From: Candidatus Kerfeldbacteria bacterium CG08_land_8_20_14_0_20_40_16
GTDB lineage: Bacteria > Patescibacteriota > Patescibacteriia > UM-FILTER-42-10
Direction of reading: 5' to 3'
Assembly (NCBI GenBank): GCA_002774635.1
Contig: PEXU01000014.1
Span: forward strand, 1 to 38,810
DNA length: 38,810 nucleotides
Within the stretch, counting starts at the first letter, position 1, and every line of letters begins with the position of its first letter. The notes under the pieces were generated by a model. It worked only from the letters and a program-made list of their open reading frames with translations. It was not told where the DNA came from and made no database searches. This document shows positions 33,587-38,810 of this stretch, piece after piece. The translations under genes were made by a program, and so were the position numbers.

Positions 33587-34387
33587 TTAAACCGGTCTTA
33601 ATGTCCCCGCCCAAACCTGCCAGGCTAAAAGTGATTTGGCTACCAGACTTAAAATAATGTAGGCTTTTTCCCCATAAAGATAATCTTTCCACTTACCTAC
33701 TTTTTTATACTGCAGAACCATATTAATAGCAAAGACATTAAAGAACAAGAAAATGGAAAAGAAAATCCAGTAGACAAAAGTGGGAGCGCGGCCTGTTTCT
33801 CCGCCGGCCAAGAATAAATAGAGGGCAATCGCCACCCAGGGAATAGCTCCGGCTAGACATCCAAAAATAAAAGCGGTCCAATTGGTCTTCTCGGTATTCT
33901 GGTTGTGCAGTTCCATTATCCAGCCAAAAAGAATCATCATGCCGTTAAGGAAAAACAAAAGCATTAGGCTGATACCGTCAGACATACCGGCCAGCAGGGC
34001 AACAACCATAATCATCAAGGAAGAGCTGAAAAAATATTCGATCCAGCGGGCATAGTTGGCTCCCTTTTTAAGATTGCGAACGTACCAATCGTAAATATTG
34101 GGCAGCGATACAGCCAAGTGGGCCAAAGCGGACAAAAATAGAAAACCGGCCACCAAAGGGCCGATTGATAAACTGAAAGCCTCTTTTAATACCGGCTCCA
34201 GCTTTTGGGTTTGAGTGTTAAATTCTACAAAAAGAGTGGTGATAGACAAATTGAAATTGGTGCTAAGATACAGCATCAACCCACCTTGGGCGGCATGTAG
34301 AATGGCCATTACTAAATTGAATATTCGTAGTTTTTTAAAACGGGAACCATCCCCTGTGAGGAGTCGATTGGTGATTACTTCCTCCAT
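33587..34387 (-). CDS. Heliorhodopsin (retinal-binding seven-helix protein)
   Basis: The 266-residue protein has seven membrane helices. It carries the heliorhodopsin hallmarks: the retinal-binding Lys251 in helix 7 (SLVAKSLLAWQ) with Ser247 four residues before it, the counterion Glu117 in helix 3 (ARWIEYFFSSSLM), His31 (ILHAAQG) and His90 (LAHLAVS), and the late block NMVLQYKKVGKWKDYLYGEKAY. These differ from type I rhodopsins, and the N-terminus should face the cytoplasm. It is a probable light sensor or modulator, not a pump. A CYTH gene abuts its stop. The promoter lies about 40 bases upstream; no ribosome binding site is visible. Confidence 0.95.
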   Translation of the reverse strand: MEEVITNRLLTGDGSRFKKLRIFNLVMAILHAAQGGLMLYLSTNFNLSITTLFVEFNTQTQKLEPVLKEAFSLSIGPLVAGFLFLSALAHLAVSLPNIYDWYVRNLKKGANYARWIEYFFSSSLMIMVVALLAGMSDGISLMLLFFLNGMMILFGWIMELHNQNTEKTNWTAFIFGCLAGAIPWVAIALYLFLAGGETGRAPTFVYWIFFSIFLFFNVFAINMVLQYKKVGKWKDYLYGEKAYIILSLVAKSLLAWQVWAGTLRPV

Positions 34388-34422
34388 AATACTAGATTTA
34401 ATATTTAGTTATTGTTGATTAA

Positions 34423-34451
34423 ATTCTAGCTTTAATTCTTTTAAAAATCAA
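34423..34451 (-). promoter_or_regulatory. Predicted promoter of the heliorhodopsin-CYTH operon
   Basis: TTGATT and TAGAAT are 17 bases apart on the minus strand, giving a leader of about 30 bases before the ATG at 34387. Confidence 0.45.
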
Positions 34452-34524
34452 ATCAGATGTTCTTGTTACTAATAAAAAACTTTTTTAATCTTTATTTCTA
34501 CTTCTTATAAAATCACGAAGGAGG

Positions 34525-34530
34525 TATAAT
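34525..34530 (+). promoter_or_regulatory. Perfect -10 box beside an AAGGAGG motif
   Basis: TATAAT lies directly after AAGGAGG (34518-34524), just ahead of the pilin remnant. The -35 region (TTCTTA) is weak. There is no start codon at a normal distance behind the AAGGAGG. Confidence 0.4.
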
Positions 34531-34544
34531 AGAAGCACGGATAA

Positions 34545-34973
34545 TTCAGGAACTCTCGACAAAATGCAAGGGAAATTAAGAGAATAGCGGACGCAAAGCA
34601 AATAACTACGGCTTTGGAGGTTTATCTGGATAAATACAATCAATACCCTGACAATAGTGTTTACGGAGGAACAGATTACAATCGTTTCGGGTATTGGTGG
34701 GATAGTAGTTGTGGTGGTGATAATCCCAACGATGAATTTCTAACCGCTTTGAAAGATGAAGGGATTATGTTGACTATCCCCGATGATCCCAGCCACACCA
34801 CTCAACAGAATTGCTATTTATATTCAGCAGCGACTGTGCTTAGCGGCTATGATAATCGATATTTCCTGCTTATGCTGATGGAGGACGGGGATAACATTCA
34901 AAGCATAGGATGTGTTGGATCTGACATTGCCCTCCGGCCAAATAATTCTTGCTTCTCACAACAACACGACTAA
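34545..34973 (+). pseudogene. 5'-truncated type IV pilin/pseudopilin-like gene
   Basis: The open frame from 34545 reads FRNSRQNAREIKRIADAKQ and then ITTALEVYLDKYNQYPDN, which is the segment just after the membrane helix of bacterial pseudopilins. The prepilin leader and hydrophobic GFTLIE helix that should precede it are absent: an in-frame stop (34542-34544) lies directly ahead and no other frame encodes them. The only in-frame start is a TTG at 34614. The C-terminal domain is complete, with four Cys residues. It is probably a pseudogene, a silent cassette, or a gene broken by an assembly error. Confidence 0.7.
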
Positions 34974-35000
34974 AAATTAGTAATAGACACTTTGATTAAA

Positions 35001-35028
35001 AAGACCGATGATTAAAATCATCAGTCTT
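35001..35028 (-). terminator. Intrinsic terminator of the GIN-domain gene
   Basis: A 12-bp stem with one mismatch (AAGACCGATGAT with ATCATCAGTCTT) and a 4-base loop is followed on the minus strand by TTTTT. It lies 37 bases after the stop at 35065 and also closes the converging pilin remnant. Confidence 0.7.
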
Positions 35029-35064
35029 AGAATTTATTTATTATATAATTTTTTGTTTTTCTAT

Positions 35065-36084
35065 TTATTCGGAAGCGGCGTTTATATTTTCGTCAAACTC
35101 CTCAATTTTATCCTCTCCATCTACCACTCCCTTATATTGAGAAACGCTGCCTGAGCCAGAAATCTTCTGATTAATAGAGGGTGATCCAAGATACTGAACA
35201 TTACCGCTGCCATTGATTTCAATGTTTAATTCTTCCGAAGCGTTAAGAATACCTTCACCGGATCCACTAATCTTAATGCTCGCTGTTTGAGAGACAAGAT
35301 TTTTAGCATCATAGTTACCGGAGCCGCTGATCTCGAGATACTGATCCGTGGCTTTTCCATTTAGCTTAAATTTACCAGAACCGGAAACATTAATATTCAG
35401 ATTCTTAACATCAATTGTCAAATCCGCTTTACTGGAACCACTGGTGGTAACGGTTAAATCGTCTGATTTCAGACTATCGGTAGCGATGGTGCCTGATCCT
35501 GATATACTGATCCGTTCCAAATCATCCACTGATAAATAATAGTTGATGTCCCGAGTGGGCCAAAAGTTCCAGAAATACCAAGGATTTTTGATCCGCAGTT
35601 TTAAAGTATTATTTTCCACCTTGGTTTCAAGATGTTTCATTAGATTGTCTTCGGCTTCGATGCGCAGAGATTCTGTCCCGGATTGATTAATATAAATGAT
35701 TCCACTACCATCCAACTCCACTCGATTAAAGTCAGAAACAGACCGGTCTTCAGTAGTAAGACTGCCGGATCCTTTCCCGGAAAGATAGGAAGCAATTAAT
35801 AAAATTATGATTACAACCCCTACTACTGTGATTAGGAACCTCCAAAAAGATAATCCTTTGTGGAACGGCGAACGTTCTTTATTTGATTCGGCTTTTGATT
35901 CCTCATTTTTTTCAGGGTAAAGCCCCCCTATTTTCAATATTGGACCGCCCAGTATCCAGAGCGCTAAAGCAATTATCACTCCAACCAATACGTCGAAGAG
36001 ATCAGTTAAAGCTCCGATCAAGATGGCTATTACGCCTAATCCGCCGATCAAGGACTTTAACGCCTTTTTTTGATCATAGGTCAT
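35065..36084 (-). CDS. Membrane protein with GIN domain (DUF2807)
   Basis: The 339-residue protein has a DUF-type membrane part (helices about 12-30, 33-50 and 82-101) with a charged linker between the second and third, then an outer domain with the DUF2807/GIN pattern: repeated SGSG turns (ISGSGTIATDSL, VSGSGKFKLNG, ISGSGNYDAKNL, INGSGNVQYLG) that build a right-handed beta-helix. Such domains are found in putative adhesins and in envelope-stress proteins. The C-terminus is acidic. A 26-base gap separates it from the small membrane protein gene upstream, suggesting one operon. Confidence 0.85.
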   Translation of the reverse strand: MTYDQKKALKSLIGGLGVIAILIGALTDLFDVLVGVIIALALWILGGPILKIGGLYPEKNEESKAESNKERSPFHKGLSFWRFLITVVGVVIIILLIASYLSGKGSGSLTTEDRSVSDFNRVELDGSGIIYINQSGTESLRIEAEDNLMKHLETKVENNTLKLRIKNPWYFWNFWPTRDINYYLSVDDLERISISGSGTIATDSLKSDDLTVTTSGSSKADLTIDVKNLNINVSGSGKFKLNGKATDQYLEISGSGNYDAKNLVSQTASIKISGSGEGILNASEELNIEINGSGNVQYLGSPSINQKISGSGSVSQYKGVVDGEDKIEEFDENINAASE

Positions 36085-36110
36085 AAAGAGAAATAAAATT
36101 ATTATCTCTT

Positions 36111-36350
36111 TTACTGTTGAGGTGGTTCTGGCGATTGCGGCGGTTGGGGTGGCTGTGGTTCTTGAGGTGAGGTGGGCGGCGGTTTTGGTCCACTTTCATT
36201 TTTCTTAAAGCCTCCCATTAATACCGCTAATCCCACAATCGCTAAAATAATTCCTCCTAAATATTTGGCGGTCGAGTTTTCCACCGCTACAAAAACCCAA
36301 ACTGCTAAGGCAACTAGTATTAATCCCACAACGATTTTTCCAATTTTCAT
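36111..36350 (-). CDS. Small membrane protein with proline-rich tail
   Basis: The 79-residue protein has two membrane helices (about 4-24 and 29-47) and a C-terminal tail rich in Pro, Gln and Glu with repeated PQPP/EPPQ steps. The family is unknown. A strong ribosome binding site supports this start. It precedes the GIN-domain gene and may work with it at the membrane. Confidence 0.72.
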   Translation of the reverse strand: MKIGKIVVGLILVALAVWVFVAVENSTAKYLGGIILAIVGLAVLMGGFKKNESGPKPPPTSPQEPQPPQPPQSPEPPQQ

Positions 36351-36355
36351 ATTTT

Positions 36356-36363
36356 CACCTCCC
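36356..36363 (-). promoter_or_regulatory. Strong ribosome binding site
   Basis: GGGAGGTG lies five bases before the ATG at 36350 and fixes the start of the proline-tailed membrane protein. Confidence 0.75.
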
Positions 36364-36386
36364 TTCTTTATTTAAGATTTTACAGA

Positions 36387-36749
36387 CTATTTTTTTGCCT
36401 TTTCTTTTGGTTTTAACTTGAGATTGCAGAATAAAAAAAGAATTCCAATGATAAAAAACAAGCCGGGCAAAATTAAATAGCTGGCAATCGGAATTTCATG
36501 CCCGGCCATCAAAAAAAGATAGTAGACTCCTAAAGCAATAAAAATTAACCCACCCAGCTGTTCCCATTTCCAAGCGATAATTAAAATAGCAACTAGAATA
36601 AAGGTCGGCAAGAGGTGAATCAAAAAAGCGACTATTTTCTCCCCCATCGGATAATCCTCAGCAAAAACATCTAAAGCGAAAAGGCTGATAAACGCGATAA
36701 ATACAATCGCTAATCCCCGAGGGGCCCAGAACAAGGAGTTTCTATTCAT
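36387..36749 (-). CDS. Small four-helix membrane protein (possibly DUF7670)
   Basis: The 120-residue protein has four hydrophobic helices and a basic C-terminus (KLKPKEKAKK). The opening SLFWAPRGLAIVFIAFISLFALDVF and the middle HLLPTFILVAILIIAWKWEQLGG recur in a family of small bacterial membrane proteins that I associate, without certainty, with DUF7670. The function is unknown. It is 36 bases upstream of the next membrane protein on the same strand. Confidence 0.7.
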   Translation of the reverse strand: MNRNSLFWAPRGLAIVFIAFISLFALDVFAEDYPMGEKIVAFLIHLLPTFILVAILIIAWKWEQLGGLIFIALGVYYLFLMAGHEIPIASYLILPGLFFIIGILFLFCNLKLKPKEKAKK

Positions 36750-36878
36750 ATTTTAATTCTATCCTGATTTAAGCTAATAATCAAGATAAACTAGCTTGGT
36801 AAAAAACTTTCTTTCTTAACCAAAGATCGGCCCGATTAAGAATTCAAATAATGATTATCCTTTATTTAATAATGATGA

Positions 36879-37367
36879 TTAAAAAACCTGCCAAATAAAA
36901 ATTCCAATCATTACTAATCCAATAATGAATTTTATTATTGTCCCACCTAAAAAACCGACTATCGTTCCTAGGCCGGCTCTTAAGGCCTGACGATGGCTTT
37001 TACCACTGAGCAATTCTCCGATTATCGCTCCGATCAGTGGCCCGATAATCAACCCAACTAATCCTGCCGCAACTACACCAGTCATCATTCCGATAATAGC
37101 AAAAAAGATTCCTAATTTCCCCGCTCCAAATTTTTTAGCTCCGTAGAGATTGGCTAAATAATCCACTATGACGGTAAAAAGCATCAACACGGTAAAGACC
37201 ACAATAATCAGAAAGGACAGTCTGGCAAAACTGGTAAATGCGCCATAAATTACGATACCCAGCCAGATTAAAGGAATTCCCGGCAAAAAAGGAAGAGCAA
37301 TCCCCATCAGTCCTACTGTAAAAAAAATAATGGTAGTCCCTGTTAATATAATGTATTTCCAATCCAT
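36879..37367 (-). CDS. DUF456 family membrane protein
   Basis: The 162-residue protein is hydrophobic, with about five helices, and has the DUF456 pattern: GIALPFLPGIPLIWLGIVIYG near the start, then DYLANLYGAKKFGAGKLGIF and the glycine-rich GLIIGPLIGAIIGELLSGKS. The family is widespread and of unknown function. It is flanked by gaps of 104 and 129 bases and may be a single-gene unit. Confidence 0.88.
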   Translation of the reverse strand: MDWKYIILTGTTIIFFTVGLMGIALPFLPGIPLIWLGIVIYGAFTSFARLSFLIIVVFTVLMLFTVIVDYLANLYGAKKFGAGKLGIFFAIIGMMTGVVAAGLVGLIIGPLIGAIIGELLSGKSHRQALRAGLGTIVGFLGGTIIKFIIGLVMIGIFIWQVF

Positions 37368-37422
37368 TTTAAATGAGTTTAGTTACTTTAACATTATATC
37401 AAATATCGCTAACTTTAGGTAC

Positions 37423-37450
37423 AAAAAAAGAAGAAAAAAGTACTCTTCTT
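37423..37450 (-). terminator. Weak AT-rich terminator
   Basis: On the minus strand AAGAAGA can pair with TCTTCTT, followed by a run of T. The stem is short and AT-rich. It lies after the GT4 stop at 37472. Confidence 0.3.
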
Positions 37451-37471
37451 CCAACCAGTTGAAATTTGCGA

Positions 37472-38632
37472 TTAATCCTTTAATTGATAAGCAGTTTCTA
37501 AAGCGATTTCGTTTTTATAGAAGTTACGATAAACACTAAACACGGCCGGCGCTAAAGAATCCCAGTGGTAGTTGCTAATGGCATAACCCGCTAAATTCTT
37601 TTGTTTCTCATAAATTTTCTCTTTATTAGCAAGCAGCCATTCCATTGTTCCCTGAAGATCATTTTCATCTCCGGGCTTGAAGTAGTGTCCTAAATGACCA
37701 ATCACTTCTTGGTTCACTTTCAAATCACTCATCAAGACCGTTTTGCCATAGCTCATTACTTCCAAAGCCGTAGTAGGACATCCTTCGGAATCGGAAGCAT
37801 TAATATAAAAGAGGGCGTTAGAAATCAGCTCCTGCAAAATCTTTCCCCGGCATTCACCGGTAAAAACAATCCTGCGATCATCTTGCGCCAGTTCTTTAAG
37901 AGACTTCACGTAATCATTTGTAAAAGCACCTCCTCCCACAATCGCCAATTTCAAGTCGGTGTTAATCTTTTTAAACGCTTTCATCACTAAATGAATGTTT
38001 TTATGCTGAACCAAGCGGCTCAAGATTAACAGATAGCTTTCTTTCTCTAATCCAAATTTTCTTTTGATTAAATCCGCTTCATGATAAATAGGATCCGCTA
38101 TTCCGTTAGGGATAACGATTGGTTTCTTTTTGTAGTGCTGTTCACAATAAACGGCAATATCTTTGGAAACCGCAATGGTGATATGCGGAAAACGGCAAGC
38201 GGTCCATTCCCCCATTTTCAAAAAGAAACGGGCAATGGAATTCCATTTGGTATGCTGTCGGTCAATGCTATGAAAAGTAACCACCGTAATTGCTGACGGT
38301 CTAAAGATACGAGGAATAAAAGACAAAAGGGATGGTCCTACCCCGTGGTAGTGAATAATATCCGCTTTCGATAAAATCGCGTGCCAGGTGGACAAAAAAA
38401 CGTGGGTAATGGCATCAAGGTGCTTGGTACGCAAAGAAAGAAGCTTTCTGACCCGTACGCCCTTAACGTATTTTACCTTTTCTTTTTGGGTATAAGGTCG
38501 AACGTAAACCGTGGTATAAAAACCGGTCTTAGCCGCTCTAATGGCCAGCTCCCGGACATGAGTTTCTACTCCTCCCACTACGTTCTCGATTCCCTTTTGC
38601 CCAATATAGGCTATTTTTAGCTTATTATTCAT
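37472..38632 (-). CDS. GT4 family glycosyltransferase
   Basis: The 386-residue GT-B protein starts KIAYIGQKGIENVVGGVETHVRELA, with the GGVE loop of the acceptor domain. It has LILSRLVQHKNIHLVMKAF (about 202-220) in the donor domain and an intact EX7E (E283 and E291, SEGCPTTALEVMSYG). The opening resembles the rhamnosyl/mannosyltransferases that start with GxKGIPxxxGGVE. It stands apart from the main glycan locus, with its own predicted promoter, and may act on the same or another glycan. Confidence 0.9.
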   Translation of the reverse strand: MNNKLKIAYIGQKGIENVVGGVETHVRELAIRAAKTGFYTTVYVRPYTQKEKVKYVKGVRVRKLLSLRTKHLDAITHVFLSTWHAILSKADIIHYHGVGPSLLSFIPRIFRPSAITVVTFHSIDRQHTKWNSIARFFLKMGEWTACRFPHITIAVSKDIAVYCEQHYKKKPIVIPNGIADPIYHEADLIKRKFGLEKESYLLILSRLVQHKNIHLVMKAFKKINTDLKLAIVGGGAFTNDYVKSLKELAQDDRRIVFTGECRGKILQELISNALFYINASDSEGCPTTALEVMSYGKTVLMSDLKVNQEVIGHLGHYFKPGDENDLQGTMEWLLANKEKIYEKQKNLAGYAISNYHWDSLAPAVFSVYRNFYKNEIALETAYQLKD

Positions 38633-38682
38633 AAAAATACTCTAAATTAACATCATAATGTTCTACTTTCCAGAGAAGGGAT

Positions 38683-38711
38683 ACCTTAGCAAAACAGTAA
38701 AAAACTGTCAA
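38683..38711 (-). promoter_or_regulatory. Predicted promoter of the GT4 gene at 37472-38632
   Basis: A perfect TTGACA and TAAGGT are 17 bases apart on the minus strand, giving a leader of about 45 bases. Confidence 0.5.
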
Positions 38712-38773
38712 GTAGAGTAGGTAATGTCCACACACATATGGCGGTTTTCCCTCTGAGCCGTTAGGCTTGGGAA

Positions 38774-38810
38774 ATGAGTACAAATATGCCTAAAACAATC
38801 AAAGAAGAAA
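38774..38810 (+). CDS. Possible start of a plus-strand gene, cut by the edge
   Basis: An ATG opens a frame reading MSTNMPKTIKEE to the window edge. Only 12 codons are visible and no clear ribosome binding site precedes them, so this is tentative. A small GAGCC/GGCTT hairpin lies just ahead. Confidence 0.2.
   Translation, partial: MSTNMPKTIKEE

Noticed and set aside
33587-34387. Type I proton-pumping rhodopsin
   Set aside because: The Asp residues of the helix 3 pump motif are absent. The Glu117 context, the Lys251 context and the GEKAY block fit heliorhodopsin.

Overview
This window looks like a chromosomal piece from a Patescibacteria (CPR) bacterium, probably a Parcubacteria-type lineage. 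The inference rests on AT-rich DNA, tightly packed genes that often overlap, many envelope and glycan genes beside small membrane proteins, and few biosynthetic genes (metK is the exception). TGA is used as an ordinary stop codon, for example in ATGA stop/start overlaps at 7144 and 15041, so this is not a code-25 Gracilibacteria or Absconditabacteria genome. No rRNA, tRNA, CRISPR array, transposase or phage gene was seen. Nearly all genes are on the minus strand; the exceptions are a left-edge membrane gene, a three-gene glycan operon (4566-8019) and a pilin remnant.

Region 1 (1-23364) is a surface-glycan locus. It holds an edge-truncated YfhO-like membrane protein, a Wzx-type flippase, four GT4 and four GT2 glycosyltransferases, a GT-C membrane glycosyltransferase, a SAM-dependent methyltransferase, metK, and a nucleotide-sugar branch of UDP-glucose 6-dehydrogenase, a UDP-glucuronate decarboxylase, a divergent decarboxylase paralogue and a GalE-like epimerase. 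The likely flow is UDP-Glc to UDP-GlcA to UDP-Xyl. A lipid-phosphate sugar is probably made by the ALG5-like and DPM-like GT2 enzymes, moved by the GtrA protein and used by the GT-C enzyme. A fifth GT4 gene lies apart, at 37472-38632.

Region 2 (23421-29373) is an envelope block: an HtrA-like protein that has lost all three catalytic triad residues, a polytopic membrane protein, a membrane-anchored TolB-like propeller, a small anchored protein, an anchored lipoprotein-like protein with thrombospondin type 3 calcium repeats, and a CorA transporter.

Region 3 (29547-34973) starts with an ECF sigma factor and an overlapping membrane protein. A self-contained small gene with its own promoter, strong ribosome binding site and terminator follows, then a DUF3850/ASCH protein and an aspartoacylase-family hydrolase with an attenuator-like leader. 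The highlight is a heliorhodopsin gene (33587-34387) whose stop codon directly abuts the start of a CYTH-domain triphosphatase/cyclase-like gene, with one promoter ahead of both. This suggests a light sensor coupled to triphosphate or cyclic-nucleotide chemistry. Divergent to it is a 5'-truncated type IV pilin-like gene behind a good promoter.

Region 4 (35065-38810) has a membrane-anchored GIN-domain (DUF2807) protein, three small membrane proteins (one DUF456) and the last GT4 glycosyltransferase.

The gaps between glycan genes carry unusual repeats: arrays of degenerate 7-bp units of the TTACTAA type at three places, and a G-rich/C-rich inverted repeat of about 10-bp units between metK and the GalE-like gene.
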